Assembly: GCF_002812045.1 (NCBI RefSeq)
Contig: NZ_NPEG01000005.1
Coordinates: 124,001-188,000, forward strand
Origin: Leptospira haakeii
GTDB lineage: Bacteria > Spirochaetota > Leptospiria > Leptospirales > Leptospiraceae
Reading direction: 5' to 3'
DNA length: 64,000 nt
Shown here: one piece after another, positions 9,753 to 19,500 of the stretch
Layout: each line of letters begins with the position of its first letter
Numbering within the stretch: the first letter of the stretch is position 1
The notes under the pieces: model-generated
Told to the model about the DNA's origin: nothing
The model's input: the letters and a program-made list of their open reading frames with translations, nothing else
Databases searched by the model: none
Program-made: the position numbers and the translations under genes

Positions 9753-12700
9753 TTAGACTCTCGAAACCGCCTCTTGGGGGTCATAAGCCAAATTCGGAGA
9801 AAGCCATTTTTCCACATCGGAAACGGTCATTCCTTTCCTCTTTGCATACTCCTGGATTTGATCCTTATTGATCTTCGCCACTGCAAAATATTTCGCATCC
9901 GGATGAGCAAAATATAAACCACTTACTGAACTCGCTGGCATCATTGCAAAATGTTCCGTGAGGGTGATCCCTGTATTCTTCTCCACTTCTAATAGATCGA
10001 ATAAGGTTCTCTTTTCAGTATGATCCGGACTTGCAGGGTAACCCGCAGCAGGACGAATCCCCTGATAACGTTCCCGGATCAATTCTTCGGTAGAAAGATT
10101 TTCATCGGCAACATAACCCCAAATCTCTTTTCGGATCTTAAGGTGCATATATTCAGCAAAAGCTTCTGCAAAACGATCGCCCAAGGCCTTTGCCATGATG
10201 GAATTATAGTCGTCCAGGTTAGAGTCGAAGATAGAAGCAAACGCCTCTACTCCATGGCCCGCGGTAACTGCAAAACCGCCGATATAATCCGCAACTCCGC
10301 TTTCTTTAGGAGCTATATAGTCCGCCAAACAATAATTAGGTTCATCTTTTTCTTCTTTGCTGATCTGCTGGCGAAGAGTATGGAAAACAGTTTTAATATT
10401 TGTTCTCATTTCATCCTCGTAAACTTCAATATCGTCGCCTACACTATTCGCGGGGAAGACACCGATTACTCCTCGGGTTGTATATCTTTTATTAGAAATG
10501 ATATCTTCTAATAATTTTTGAGCGTCTTTGAATAATTCTTTGGCTTGTTTACCGTAAGTTTCACTTTCAAGAATAGAAGGATAACGTCCTTTTAATTCCC
10601 AAGCTTGGAAGAATGGAGACCAGTCAATATAAGGAACCAATTCCTCCAAGGAGATCTCGTTATCAAAAACTCGAACTCCTACAAAATTCGGTTTAGTTAC
10701 CTTAGTCACATTCCAATCGGTAACGTATTTATTTTCTCTAGCGTCTTCGATAGAAACAAGTTTACGATCACTTCTAGTATTAAAATAAATTTCCCTTTGG
10801 ATCTTTTGTTCTTCTTTAATCTGTTTTATATAATCCGGTTTCAAAGAAGGACTCAAAAGTTTTGCGACTACGTTCACGACTCTGGAAGCATCAATTACGT
10901 GGACCACAGGTTGGTCATATTTTTCCGAAATTTTTACGGAAGTATGAGCTGAACTTGTAGTAGCTCCTCCAATCAATAAAGGAATATCGAAACCTGTCCT
11001 TTTCATTTCAGAAGCGACATGAACCATCTCATCTAGAGAAGGAGTAATGAGACCAGACAATCCAATGATATCTACTTTCTCTTTTCTTGCTTCTTCTAAA
11101 ATTTTCTCACAAGGGACCATCACTCCAAGGTCAATCACTTCATAGTTATTACAAGCAAGCACAACGGCCACGATATTTTTACCGATATCATGAACGTCAC
11201 CTTTCACTGTAGCTATTAGGAATTTTTGTTTTGTGGAAGCCTGAGCATCTTTGCTGTTATCTTCTTCCATGAAAGGGAGAAGATAAGATACTGATTTTTT
11301 CATCACCCTTGCACTTTTAACAACTTGAGGAAGGAACATTTTTCCGGATCCAAACAGATCGCCCACAACTCTCATTCCGTCCATTAAAGGACCTTCGATC
11401 ACCTGAAGAGGTCGGTCATATTTAAGCCTTGCTTCTTCCGTATCCTGGTCTATATATTCTACGATTCCTTTTACTAAAGAATATTCTAATCTTTGCTCTA
11501 CTGTCCCGTCTCTCCAGGCTTCTTCTTTTTTCTCAGCCTTCTCTCCCGACTTAACTGATTCAGCAAAATCGATTAATCTTTCGGTAGCATCCGGTCTTCT
11601 ATTCAGGAGAACGTCCTCTACTCTTTCTAAAAGATCCTTAGGAATTTCTTCATAAACTGCAAGCATACCTGCATTTACGATCGCCATATCCATTCCGGCC
11701 TTGATCGCATAGAATAAAAATGCGGAGTGCATTGCTTCTCTTACTGGATTATTTCCGCGGAAAGAGAAGGAGATATTACTTAAACCACCGCTGATCTTTG
11801 CACCTGGGCAAACAACTTTGATCTCTTTGATCGCTTCTATAAAATCGACTGCATAGTTATTATGTTCATCTATTCCAGTTCCGACAGTGAGAATGTTCGG
11901 ATCAAAGATGATATCAAACGGGGAGAAGTCCGCCTTCTCCACTAATAGATCATAAGCTCTTTTACAAATTCGGACCTTATCGTCTTTAGTAGCAGCTTGG
12001 CCTTGTTCATCAAAAGCCATTACGATGACAGAAGCACCGTACATCTTAATCGTTTTTGCCTGTTGTAAAAACTTTTCTTCTCCTTCTTTTAAGGAGATGG
12101 AGTTTACGATCGGTTTTCCTTGGATACATTTTAATCCAGTTTCCAAAACGGACCATTTGGAACTGTCTACCATAAAAGGGACCTTTGCGATATCCGGTTC
12201 CACCGCAATCAAATTCAGAAACTCTTTCATGGAGGCCTCTCCATCTAAAAGAGCCTCGTCGAAATTTATATCTATTACGTTAGCACCTGCTTCTACCTGC
12301 TGTAAAGCAACTGACACTGCTTCTTCAAAGTTTCCTTCTAAGATCAATTTTTTAAATTTAGGAGAACCTGTTACGTTAGTTCTTTCTCCAATTAAGACGA
12401 AACCGGTTGTCTCATCTATATTCAAAGGTTCTAATCCGGATAATCTGGTCTTTCCTTCTATTTCCGGTATGATCCTAGGCTTTTTACCTTGGACGGCTTT
12501 GGCACCTTCTTTAATGTGAGCAGGAGTAGTTCCACAACATCCTCCCGCAATATTCAGCCAACCTTGGTTAGAGAAATCGTTCAAAAAATTCCCGAATTCT
12601 TCTGGAGTCTGGTCATATCCTCCGAACGCGTTAGGCAATCCAGCATTCGGATAACAACTGATATAACAACCCGAGATCCTGGATAATTCTTCTATATAGG

Positions 12701-13490
12701 GTCTCATCTCCCCTGCACCCAAGGCACAATTGATTCCTACAGAAAGAGGATTCGCATGATAGATAGAATTGTAGAATGCCTCAATCGTCTGCCCTGACAA
12801 AGTCCTTCCGGAGGCGTCAGTAATAGTAACGGAAAGAGATACAGGAATTCGTACATTCAAATCTTTGAATACGTTTTCAATAGCTACAATAATCGCCTTT
12901 AGATTTAAAGTATCGATGTTTGTTTCGGAAAGTAGAATATCGACTCCTTCTTCCACTAACGCTCTGACTTGTTCGTAAAATGTTTCTACTAATTCGTCAA
13001 AGGTTACTGCGCGGAATGCAGGATTATTTACATCCGGAGAAAGAGAAGCTGTTCTGGTTGTAGGTCCTATAGATCCAGCAAGAAATAATGGTTGGTCAGG
13101 ATGGGTTTGGGCGAACCTTTCCATTGCAGAACGAGCAACCTTAACTGCTTTTCTGTTTAATTCATCTACATAGGATTCTGCATTATAATCCGCTTGAGAA
13201 ATTCTGTTGGAGCTGAATGTATTCGTTTCTAATATATTCGCCCCTGCTTCCAAAAACTTATAATGTATTTCTTCGATCACTTCAGGTTTAGTGATCACGA
13301 GTAAATCATTATTCCCCTTCAGCGCAGAAGGATGGTCTTTGAGGCGTTCATCCCGGAAGTCTTCTTCCCCAAGACCATATCTTTGGATCATGGTCCCCAT
13401 TGCACCATCAAGAACTAGTATCCTTTCTTCCAATAACTTTAGAAGTTCTTGTGCTTTCGGGTTTGTATATGTGGGAAATTTATGTTTCAT
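9753..13490 (-). CDS. metH: Cobalamin-dependent methionine synthase
   Basis: This enzyme transfers the methyl group of 5-methyltetrahydrofolate to homocysteine through methylcobalamin. All four modules are present in 1245 residues. The homocysteine domain has zinc cysteines C255 and C318/C319 (GGCCGTT). A pterin-binding domain spans about 360-640. The B12 domain has DVHDIGK at 765-771 with the axial His767. A C-terminal AdoMet activation domain contains the [12 protein letters not shown] motif. The ATG overlaps the ferredoxin stop in an ATGA arrangement, so translation is coupled. The ferredoxin may help the reductive reactivation of oxidised cobalamin. Confidence 0.97.
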   Translation of the reverse strand: MKHKFPTYTNPKAQELLKLLEERILVLDGAMGTMIQRYGLGEEDFRDERLKDHPSALKGNNDLLVITKPEVIEEIHYKFLEAGANILETNTFSSNRISQADYNAESYVDELNRKAVKVARSAMERFAQTHPDQPLFLAGSIGPTTRTASLSPDVNNPAFRAVTFDELVETFYEQVRALVEEGVDILLSETNIDTLNLKAIIVAIENVFKDLNVRIPVSLSVTITDASGRTLSGQTIEAFYNSIYHANPLSVGINCALGAGEMRPYIEELSRISGCYISCYPNAGLPNAFGGYDQTPEEFGNFLNDFSNQGWLNIAGGCCGTTPAHIKEGAKAVQGKKPRIIPEIEGKTRLSGLEPLNIDETTGFVLIGERTNVTGSPKFKKLILEGNFEEAVSVALQQVEAGANVIDINFDEALLDGEASMKEFLNLIAVEPDIAKVPFMVDSSKWSVLETGLKCIQGKPIVNSISLKEGEEKFLQQAKTIKMYGASVIVMAFDEQGQAATKDDKVRICKRAYDLLVEKADFSPFDIIFDPNILTVGTGIDEHNNYAVDFIEAIKEIKVVCPGAKISGGLSNISFSFRGNNPVREAMHSAFLFYAIKAGMDMAIVNAGMLAVYEEIPKDLLERVEDVLLNRRPDATERLIDFAESVKSGEKAEKKEEAWRDGTVEQRLEYSLVKGIVEYIDQDTEEARLKYDRPLQVIEGPLMDGMRVVGDLFGSGKMFLPQVVKSARVMKKSVSYLLPFMEEDNSKDAQASTKQKFLIATVKGDVHDIGKNIVAVVLACNNYEVIDLGVMVPCEKILEEARKEKVDIIGLSGLITPSLDEMVHVASEMKRTGFDIPLLIGGATTSSAHTSVKISEKYDQPVVHVIDASRVVNVVAKLLSPSLKPDYIKQIKEEQKIQREIYFNTRSDRKLVSIEDARENKYVTDWNVTKVTKPNFVGVRVFDNEISLEELVPYIDWSPFFQAWELKGRYPSILESETYGKQAKELFKDAQKLLEDIISNKRYTTRGVIGVFPANSVGDDIEVYEDEMRTNIKTVFHTLRQQISKEEKDEPNYCLADYIAPKESGVADYIGGFAVTAGHGVEAFASIFDSNLDDYNSIMAKALGDRFAEAFAEYMHLKIRKEIWGYVADENLSTEELIRERYQGIRPAAGYPASPDHTEKRTLFDLLEVEKNTGITLTEHFAMMPASSVSGLYFAHPDAKYFAVAKINKDQIQEYAKRKGMTVSDVEKWLSPNLAYDPQEAVSRV

Positions 13491-13786
13491 AATTCTTTAA
13501 TATTGCAGTGTTTATCTAAAAGAGGCTTTTTAAGATCGTTGATCATTGGTAACGTTTTTGATTCTTTTGCGTTCAAAACGATCCAATCTTTCCATATCAC
13601 CGGCACCTCATCCTCCGGGAAGATGGCATTCACCGGACATTCTCTCAAACAATCATTACAATTGATGCAAACGTCCGGATCTATGACTAAGTAATCCTTT
13701 CCTTCTCGGAAAGCTTCTACAGGACAGGAAGCGGCACAGTAAGTAATTTTACATCCTACGCAGGGCTCAGTTACTACGTATGCCAC
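13487..13786 (-). CDS. FdxA-type ferredoxin (predicted 3Fe-4S plus 4Fe-4S)
   Basis: This 99-residue electron carrier has two clusters. The first is [14 protein letters not shown] and the second [12 protein letters not shown]. With MAYVVTEPC at the N-terminus and the IDPDVCINC spacing, it matches the seven-iron FdxA group better than clostridial 2[4Fe-4S] ferredoxins. The start is GTG, with AAGGAG a few bases upstream. It lies between ahcY and metH, overlaps metH by four bases, and shares their operon. I infer, without proof, that it supplies electrons for MetH reactivation in place of a flavodoxin. Confidence 0.9.
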   Translation of the reverse strand: MAYVVTEPCVGCKITYCAASCPVEAFREGKDYLVIDPDVCINCNDCLRECPVNAIFPEDEVPVIWKDWIVLNAKESKTLPMINDLKKPLLDKHCNIKEL

Positions 13787-13803
13787 AACCTCTCCTTTAT
13801 CGA

Positions 13804-15117
13804 TTAATAACGATAGTGTTCCGGTTTAAACGGACCTTCTACCGGCACTCCGATATACTCAGCTTGTTTAGCGTTTAATGTAGTTAGGCGGACTCCTAAT
13901 TGCTCCAAATGTAACGCTGCAACTTTCTCATCTAATTTTTTAGGTAATCTATAGACGCCGATCTCGTACTTATTGTTCCAAAGTTCGATCTGAGCCAATA
14001 CTTGGTTCGTGAAAGAACAGGACATTACGAAAGATGGGTGACCGGTTGCGCAACCAAGGTTCACTAAACGACCCTCTGCAAGAACGATAATTGATCTACC
14101 ATTCTCGAAAGTGTATTTGTCTACCTGAGGTTTGATTTCCTTCTTCACTACACCTTTCTCAGCGTTCAATCTGGACATTTGGATCTCAGTGTCGAAGTGT
14201 CCAATATTGCAAAGAATCGCGCCGTCTTTCATTGCTTTCATGTGTTCAAGGGAAATAATGTCGTCGTTTCCGGTCGCAGTTACTACAATATCAGTAAATT
14301 CGATCGCATCTTCTACCCTTAGAACTTGGTATCCTTCCATTACTGCCTGAAGAGCACAGATAGGATCGATCTCAGTAACGATCACGCGAGCTCCAAAATT
14401 GCGTAAAGAAGCCGCAGAACCTTTTCCAACGTCTCCGTATCCACAAACAAGAGCCACTTTTCCAGCAAGCATCACGTCAGTTGCACGTTTGATACCGTCT
14501 GCTAATGATTCTCTACAACCGTATAAGTTGTCGAATTTAGATTTAGTAACGGAATCGTTTACATTGATCGCAGGAAGTTTTAATTCTCCTTTTTTGAGGA
14601 GTTTCTCGAGACCTTTTACACCTGTAGTAGTTTCTTCAGAAACTCCTTTGATCTCCGCGAGAAGTTGAGGATATTTCTCATGAATATACATGGTCAGGTC
14701 ACCACCGTCGTCCAAGATCATGTTCGGACCTTTTCCACCGTCGAAAAAGATCGTCTGTTCTACACACCACCAATATTCTTCTTCTGTTTCGCCTTTCCAA
14801 GCAAACACAGGAACGCCGGTTTTTGCGATAGCAGCTGCTGCATGGTCTTGAGTGGAGAAGATATTACAAGAAGACCAACGAACTTCTGCTCCAAGCTCAG
14901 TCAGAGTTTCGATCAGAACTGCAGTTTGGATAGTCATGTGAAGGGAACCCGCGATACGCGCACCTTTCAGAGGTTGTTTTCCCTTATATTCTTTACGTAA
15001 GGACATTAGACCCGGCATTTCTTTTTCAGCCAGAATGATTTCTTCGCGACCCCAGTCCGCGAGTGAAATGTCTTTAACCTTATATTTTAAACCTTTTTCT
15101 TGTATTGTAGCGGACAT
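13804..15117 (-). CDS. ahcY: S-adenosylhomocysteine hydrolase
   Basis: This enzyme splits S-adenosylhomocysteine into adenosine and homocysteine and so feeds MetH. The protein has 437 residues. Visible features are the substrate domain with [14 protein letters not shown] (about 187-200), the NAD-binding motif GYGDVGKG (226-233), and the C-terminal KPEHYRY, whose Lys/Tyr reach into the partner subunit's NAD site. The ATG overlaps the stop of the upstream ArsR-methyltransferase by one base (TAATG), showing translational coupling. The ferredoxin gene follows after 17 bases. Confidence 0.97.
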   Translation of the reverse strand: MSATIQEKGLKYKVKDISLADWGREEIILAEKEMPGLMSLRKEYKGKQPLKGARIAGSLHMTIQTAVLIETLTELGAEVRWSSCNIFSTQDHAAAAIAKTGVPVFAWKGETEEEYWWCVEQTIFFDGGKGPNMILDDGGDLTMYIHEKYPQLLAEIKGVSEETTTGVKGLEKLLKKGELKLPAINVNDSVTKSKFDNLYGCRESLADGIKRATDVMLAGKVALVCGYGDVGKGSAASLRNFGARVIVTEIDPICALQAVMEGYQVLRVEDAIEFTDIVVTATGNDDIISLEHMKAMKDGAILCNIGHFDTEIQMSRLNAEKGVVKKEIKPQVDKYTFENGRSIIVLAEGRLVNLGCATGHPSFVMSCSFTNQVLAQIELWNNKYEIGVYRLPKKLDEKVAALHLEQLGVRLTTLNAKQAEYIGVPVEGPFKPEHYRY

Positions 15118-16157
15118 TAAAGTCCTCCTCTTTTCTTAGCTTTAATTATTAATACTTTGAAGTATTTCTGAGATTCTACTTCTTCAATGGATTCAAGGCT
15201 GAAACCTGTGTGGTCTAGCCAATCTGTGAGAAGTTCCGACTCGAATCCGAGCCATAAGTCGGCGAAATTATCGCGCATGATTTCTTGGTTATGTTTCTTC
15301 AGATCTACGATGATGAAAACGCCATCGTCTTTTAGAACTTTATGTATTTCTTTCATAGCCTGAGGGGGATTGGAAAGGTGGTGTAGGACCATCGAAGCTA
15401 CGACTGAATCTGCAGACTGAATCAAATTTTCAGGCAAAGTTTCAATCTCAGATGTAAGCAAATGGACTTGGGAATTATTTAAAAAGGAACTCTTCGCCTC
15501 TTTAATCATTCTTTCCGAAGAATCGATCCCGATAACTTCCTGGCTCTTCATTAATAAGTAAGGAATTAAACCACCAGGACCACATCCAAGGTCTAAGATC
15601 CGACGAGAATGTTCCGGAAGTAAATCTAGGATCTTATTCCGATATAAAACCGGATCCAGAACATCGCTTTGAATGCTTTCCCAATTTTGGGCCACATCAT
15701 CGAAGTATTTTGATCTTTTCAAGTCTCTCTGCTTGAGAATATCCTTAGTCTTAACTAAATCTTGTTCCGAATAAGGAAGACTCTTTTCAAAATCCAGAAG
15801 AAGTGTATGAAATCTTGCAGAAAAATCCTGCGAATCATCATTTGAAACCTTAGGGCTGTAATACACCCAAGAGCCTTCACGTTGAGATGTCAAAAATCCG
15901 GCATCTGCCAATATCTTTAAATGCCTAGAAATCCTGGATTGGCCCATATCCAGAACTTCTGTTATTTCCTGAACATTTAGAGGAGCAATCGAGAGTATTC
16001 GAAGAACCCGAATTCGGGTTTCATCAGACAATGCCTTTATCGCGAGCAGAATATCTCGGTCCTGAAACGCCCCTTTTAATGCAGAAGGCGCAACAAGCAT
16101 TGAATCCGTGTAAGTTTCGACAGATTCTCTTTCTAAAGATATATCCTTTAACGACAT
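15117..16157 (-). CDS. ArsR-family regulator fused to a SAM-methyltransferase domain (SahR-like)
   Basis: An ArsR-type winged helix (about residues 30-110; [11 protein letters not shown], then [16 protein letters not shown]) is joined to a class I methyltransferase fold with motif [10 protein letters not shown]. No CxC metal site is obvious, so metal sensing is unlikely. This architecture, heading an ahcY-metH operon, matches the SahR regulators described for the methionine/SAM cycle in Proteobacteria, where SAH is the proposed effector. The ATG at 16157 has AGAAGG upstream and is preferred over an in-frame TTG at 16184. A perfect 16-bp palindrome centred about 30 bases upstream is the likely operator, giving autoregulation. 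Confidence 0.88.
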   Translation of the reverse strand: MSLKDISLERESVETYTDSMLVAPSALKGAFQDRDILLAIKALSDETRIRVLRILSIAPLNVQEITEVLDMGQSRISRHLKILADAGFLTSQREGSWVYYSPKVSNDDSQDFSARFHTLLLDFEKSLPYSEQDLVKTKDILKQRDLKRSKYFDDVAQNWESIQSDVLDPVLYRNKILDLLPEHSRRILDLGCGPGGLIPYLLMKSQEVIGIDSSERMIKEAKSSFLNNSQVHLLTSEIETLPENLIQSADSVVASMVLHHLSNPPQAMKEIHKVLKDDGVFIIVDLKKHNQEIMRDNFADLWLGFESELLTDWLDHTGFSLESIEEVESQKYFKVLIIKAKKRGGL

Positions 16158-16179
16158 TTTCAAAGCCTTCTCACAAGAT

Positions 16180-16195
16180 ATCAAGATATCTTGAT
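16180..16195. promoter_or_regulatory. Palindromic candidate operator of the SAM-cycle operon
   Basis: ATCAAGATATCTTGAT is a perfect 16-bp palindrome. A further CAAGATAT directly precedes it (16174-16181), giving tandem half-sites. It lies 22 to 38 bases upstream of the regulator ATG, where an ArsR-family repressor would overlap the promoter. I found no second copy by eye in the window. Confidence 0.7.
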
Positions 16196-16266
16196 TTCTT
16201 CAAGCAAAAATCATCACATTTCTTTCCATAATTATGTCTTATAAGCAAAGCCAAATCATACCAGGG

Positions 16267-16797
16267 CTAACTCCACTTTGGAGATCCCCTTTCAAGGGTA
16301 AATTTTCGAGGCCATCCTACTAAAATGATCCTGACCTCTTTGGTTTCCAAATTCAAAATACGACGAATATCTATAATTCTTGAAGTAGGAGGCTGTCGAT
16401 TTCGCCAAAAGTGAGAGAGAATTCTTTCGTCCACTTCAAGTGATTCCCAATGAATCATTAACACGATTATATAATTCATAGAAACACCGTGCGCGAGAGC
16501 TACATTTCTTAGTTCTTGGTAATTTTCTTCTCTCGGACGATAACTGTGACGAACCAGGTTTTGGCCTTTCGCCTGAAAAGAAGTTCTAAGCGGATTTCTT
16601 CTCATATATCTCTGGGACTGGAGCAACAAACCATACTTTTCTTGCAAACGTCGCAAGTATCGCGGAAAGTTTCGTTTGCAATCAACAGGCACTTTTCTCC
16701 ACAACCTTTCTGGAATCAATGTCGTAGAAGGATAAGGATGTTTAACAATCTTTGCTTTTCGTTTAAGTTTTTCATTTTGGAAAACGGTAGAATTCAT
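16267..16797 (-). CDS. DUF1564 family protein
   Basis: Basic 176-residue protein with the pattern of the Leptospira-specific DUF1564 paralog family: an early TTLIPERLWRKVP, a central RHSYRPREENYQELRNVALAHGVS (only the hallmark SYRPREEN and ALAHGVSMNY need be noted), then a hydrophobic helix. The HGVSMNYI segment and overall basic charge suggest possible nucleic-acid binding of the ribbon-helix-helix type, but that is inference. The ATG at 16797 is preferred to a TTG at 16815. Members are multicopy and often sit in accessory regions, which fits the repeat-rich surroundings here. Confidence 0.85.
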   Translation of the reverse strand: MNSTVFQNEKLKRKAKIVKHPYPSTTLIPERLWRKVPVDCKRNFPRYLRRLQEKYGLLLQSQRYMRRNPLRTSFQAKGQNLVRHSYRPREENYQELRNVALAHGVSMNYIIVLMIHWESLEVDERILSHFWRNRQPPTSRIIDIRRILNLETKEVRIILVGWPRKFTLERGSPKWS

Positions 16798-16852
16798 ACT
16801 CTTCCCGTTTCCCAAGTTTAAGCTAGTGAGTGAGGATTTTTATTTTTCTTAT

Positions 16853-16870
16853 TTTGTAGAAGTTACTACA
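16853..16870. repeat. Palindromic copy of the dispersed element
   Basis: TTTGTAGAAGTTACTACA. Here both half-sites are of the GTAG/CTAC type, giving a symmetrical TGTAG-N6-CTACA dyad. It lies between the FecR gene stop and the DUF1564 gene start. Confidence 0.75.
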
Positions 16871-16880
16871 GCAGGATAAA

Positions 16881-17615
16881 TTATATATCTTGTTTAGTCT
16901 GATTTAATAACTCCTGATTCTGAAGTTTTTGGTCTCGAAGAATTTTGTAATTCTCTTCCATAATCTTTTTGAAGCCATCTAAAATCTTCATTTTCTCGCG
17001 CATAAATTCTTCCAATGGCTGCTTTAGAAGACCTTGAGGAGATACGACAGCTTCCTCATCTCGTTTTAGTGGGAAGTTCTTTCCATTTTCTGTAGTAACT
17101 CCGACTTCTCCTTCTTTCACAAAAATTCCATTTGGTACGTCGGAGTCTTCGTGATCTGGATTTTCTTTACGCTGAACTTCATTCTCTTCGCAAACTACAA
17201 ATTGTGTTCCTCGAACACCAGCGTTGTAAGAAGGCGCTATGATTGTAAAATCTTCTTTTTTGGATCCTTTATCTACCCGAGCGAATACCTTACCGGAAAC
17301 AAGTTCCAATTTCGATTTATTCGACTTTTTGTCGGAACTCAGCTCAGCAATTTTAACTTTCGTGAAGGCTGCGACACGAACAACAACAGAAGGACCAATT
17401 TGAAGGTCGACCTTCCCCTCTTTCGTTTCAAGCTCATCCTGCTTTTTTAAGATCGAATTTTTTTTGAGACTTACCTTTTTTCCATCTTGGGTTCCGGAAA
17501 CCTCTCCCACAATGAAAAGCACGATCGCAATTTCTTCTTCAGCGAATAAAGAAGATGGCAAAGAAATTAAAGTAGAGAAAATGATGAAGGCAAATACAAG
17601 CGCTCGGTTTTTCAT
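16881..17615 (-). CDS. Exported FecR-domain protein with C-terminal coiled coil
   Basis: A 244-residue protein with a clear signal peptide (about 1-25, ending SSLFAEE). A FecR domain follows (about 45-190), with GEVSGTQDGKKVSL at its start and the hallmark NAGVRGTQFVV in the middle. The last 45 residues are charged and rich in E, K, N and Q, predicted to form a coiled coil. With no transmembrane anti-sigma part, this is a periplasmic FecR variant of unknown role rather than a classical FecR sensor. A one-mismatch copy of the dispersed repeat (17092-17105) falls in the codons for VGVTTENG. Confidence 0.85.
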   Translation of the reverse strand: MKNRALVFAFIIFSTLISLPSSLFAEEEIAIVLFIVGEVSGTQDGKKVSLKKNSILKKQDELETKEGKVDLQIGPSVVVRVAAFTKVKIAELSSDKKSNKSKLELVSGKVFARVDKGSKKEDFTIIAPSYNAGVRGTQFVVCEENEVQRKENPDHEDSDVPNGIFVKEGEVGVTTENGKNFPLKRDEEAVVSPQGLLKQPLEEFMREKMKILDGFKKIMEENYKILRDQKLQNQELLNQTKQDI

Positions 17616-17700
17616 AAGAGGGTTTTCCTGTCACACTAATTTATTCAATAAAGCTGTAATAAGATCTACTATATCCATTAGAATAGCAACAATTTGAAAC

Positions 17701-18783
17701 TTACTTTTTGGAAGAATTTTGCAGATTAAATTGAGAATAACGAGCTTTCAAAGAGAAATCTTCACTTTCGAGTGAAGATTCTACTGATTCAAAGGTCAAT
17801 TCTGTCTCTTGAGAAGTAATCACTGGAAATCCATAGTATTTATTCTTATGTGAAATCTCTTTCTTCTGTTTTTTCCGATCCGAAATGAAATCAAGATGAC
17901 TTTGTAGTCTATTTTGTAGTATCTTCGACGAAACATTCACTGCGGCAAGTAGCTTCTTTCTCGCAATTTCAAGAATTCCCTGATCCACATCATACCCAAC
18001 ACTGTTTCGAGCGGAAAGAAGAGCCGCTAATGATGTAGTACCTGTTCCTAAAAATGGGTCCAAGACTGTATCGCCCTTTATGGAAAACATATTCACTAAT
18101 CGATAGGCAAAATCGAGAGGAAATGCCGCAGTCCGTTCCCGTGAAGCTCCGACATCTTTGAAAATCTGCCTTTCCCCCTTCAAGTCCCATACATCTGAAA
18201 ACCAGACATTTCTTTCTTCCCAGAAAAAGGCACTATTTCGTCGGATCTCCGTCTCAGATTTAGAATATTTCCTCAGTCCCCCTTTCCGAAGGATTAAAAT
18301 ATACTCATGCTCGTAGGTAACGTAGGCACCTACTGGATACATTCCGGAACCCATAAACTTAGTTGGGGAATTAGTTTGCTTTCTCCAGAGTATATCTGGC
18401 AAAGAAGTAAAGCCGAAGTTACGACAAGCTTGCAAAATCCTAGAGTGGTTCGAAAATAAGCTAAATTCTCCCCCAATACTTCTAGTAGCATCTCCTATAT
18501 TGATAAGCAGTGTCCCGCCTTCCTTCAAGACTCGAAAGCATTCTCCCCAGACCTTGTCCAATTGCAAATGCATTGCCTCGAAGGCCTCGTTTCCCAAATT
18601 TTTGGCAAGAGCATTCTTGGTATTTTTATCCCAACTTTTGAAGAGATCATCCCACATTTCTACCATGGGATAAGGAGGTGAGGTTAATACGAGGTTAACG
18701 CTTTCATCTGAAAGCTTATCCATTTTTCTCGAATCGGAATTATATAATATATGAGAAGTTTCCGGAACGAGTATTTCCTTCAT
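17701..18783 (-). CDS. Site-specific DNA methyltransferase (beta-class, probably N4-cytosine)
   Basis: This amino-methyltransferase uses SAM. The catalytic motif TSPPYP at 34-39 precedes the SAM-binding motif DPFLGTGTT at 242-250, the beta-class order. SPPY rather than DPPY suggests N4-cytosine specificity. No restriction endonuclease is adjacent, so it is probably solitary. Beyond the catalytic core, residues 284-290 (VSSKILQ) are encoded by a copy of the dispersed repeat (17913-17929), and the C-terminal tail looks variable. Target sequence unknown. The gene lies in a repeat-bounded block with DUF1564 and FecR genes. Confidence 0.9.
   Translation of the reverse strand: MKEILVPETSHILYNSDSRKMDKLSDESVNLVLTSPPYPMVEMWDDLFKSWDKNTKNALAKNLGNEAFEAMHLQLDKVWGECFRVLKEGGTLLINIGDATRSIGGEFSLFSNHSRILQACRNFGFTSLPDILWRKQTNSPTKFMGSGMYPVGAYVTYEHEYILILRKGGLRKYSKSETEIRRNSAFFWEERNVWFSDVWDLKGERQIFKDVGASRERTAAFPLDFAYRLVNMFSIKGDTVLDPFLGTGTTSLAALLSARNSVGYDVDQGILEIARKKLLAAVNVSSKILQNRLQSHLDFISDRKKQKKEISHKNKYYGFPVITSQETELTFESVESSLESEDFSLKARYSQFNLQNSSKK
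17913..17929. repeat. Dispersed element inside the DNA methyltransferase gene
   Basis: TTTGTAGTATCTTCGAC is a full copy located in coding sequence near the 3' end of the methyltransferase gene, in frame and without disrupting it. Confidence 0.75.
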
Positions 18784-18846
18784 ACACGTTCCGCATGTTT
18801 CAAGAGTGCCCTAAATTGGCTATTCAAATTTAGAAAACGAAGATAA

Positions 18847-18860
18847 GTCGAAGATACGAC
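18847..18860. repeat. Palindromic copy of the dispersed element
   Basis: GTCGAAGATACGAC has symmetrical GTCG/CGAC arms. It lies between the DNA methyltransferase gene and the HAMP-domain gene. Confidence 0.7.
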
Positions 18861-18873
18861 AAAACCCCTCCTA

Positions 18874-19437
18874 TTAATTTTTCTTGCCGTGGATCTTTTT
18901 ATCGATCAATTCATTCAGAAGATCTGCAAGATCCTGGAACTCGTCACCACTTCGAATCCTGATCTTGTCTACGTCTTTGCCTTCCAGTAGCAATTTTAGA
19001 TTCTTCTTAATATTATAGATCGGCCCGGCCATTTTATGGGAATAGACCAAGACAAAGATCGCGGAAAGCAGAAGATACAGCATAGAGAATAGTAGAATTC
19101 CTTTAAATTGGATCGAAAAAAGATCCAAACCATGATCGTAATCCGGAAGAGCAAGTTCCTTCTCCACGAACTTGTCCTTCTCTTCTCCATTAACGACTTC
19201 AAAACCCTTCTGATATACTTTAACGGTGTCTTGGCGAAGTCTGAAAACGACTCCTTTGTCGTATTTGGTAGAATGGATCCAAAATAAAAATCCTAAAGTA
19301 AGAAGTAACCCGAAGATAAACAATAAAGAGAAATTTAAGAAGAACCTTAATTGGAAGTCCTTATCTATCAGATAATTGGCAAGATGTCTTTTATAACGAG
19401 GGGTCTTTGCGGAGGGTTGTGCTGTTTCTTCAGACAT
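18874..19437 (-). CDS. Membrane protein with HAMP domain
   Basis: From the ATG at 19437 the protein has 187 residues. Two transmembrane helices (LRFFLNFSLLFIFGLLLTLG and a second near LLFSMLYLLLSAIFVLV) flank a loop of about 60 residues. A HAMP-like segment follows (MAGPIYNIKKNLKLLLEG ... GDEFQDLADLLNEL). There is no kinase or methyl-accepting domain, so it probably acts as a signal relay or adaptor. It is the third gene of an operon after an ECF sigma factor and a FecR-type protein, which suggests a role in that sensing pathway. An in-frame start at 19482 is less likely. Confidence 0.8.
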   Translation of the reverse strand: MSEETAQPSAKTPRYKRHLANYLIDKDFQLRFFLNFSLLFIFGLLLTLGFLFWIHSTKYDKGVVFRLRQDTVKVYQKGFEVVNGEEKDKFVEKELALPDYDHGLDLFSIQFKGILLFSMLYLLLSAIFVLVYSHKMAGPIYNIKKNLKLLLEGKDVDKIRIRSGDEFQDLADLLNELIDKKIHGKKN

Positions 19438-19500
19438 GGGAATTAGCCTTCTTTGGTAGAATTTCTTTAAAATTCTCCACATGTCAAAAATAATTCGTTT

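Noticed and set aside
10020..12519. Several plus-strand ORFs inside metH
   Set aside because: They are antisense shadows of a gene with strong homology along its whole length.
14273..14286. GTCGCAGTTACTAC in ahcY, one mismatch from the dispersed element
   Set aside because: It encodes the conserved VVTATGN segment of SAH hydrolases, so the match is explained by protein sequence.
17092..17105. GTAGTAACTCCGAC in the FecR gene, one mismatch from the element
   Set aside because: It falls in a plausible protein segment of the FecR domain, so it may be chance; I did not count it among the firm copies.
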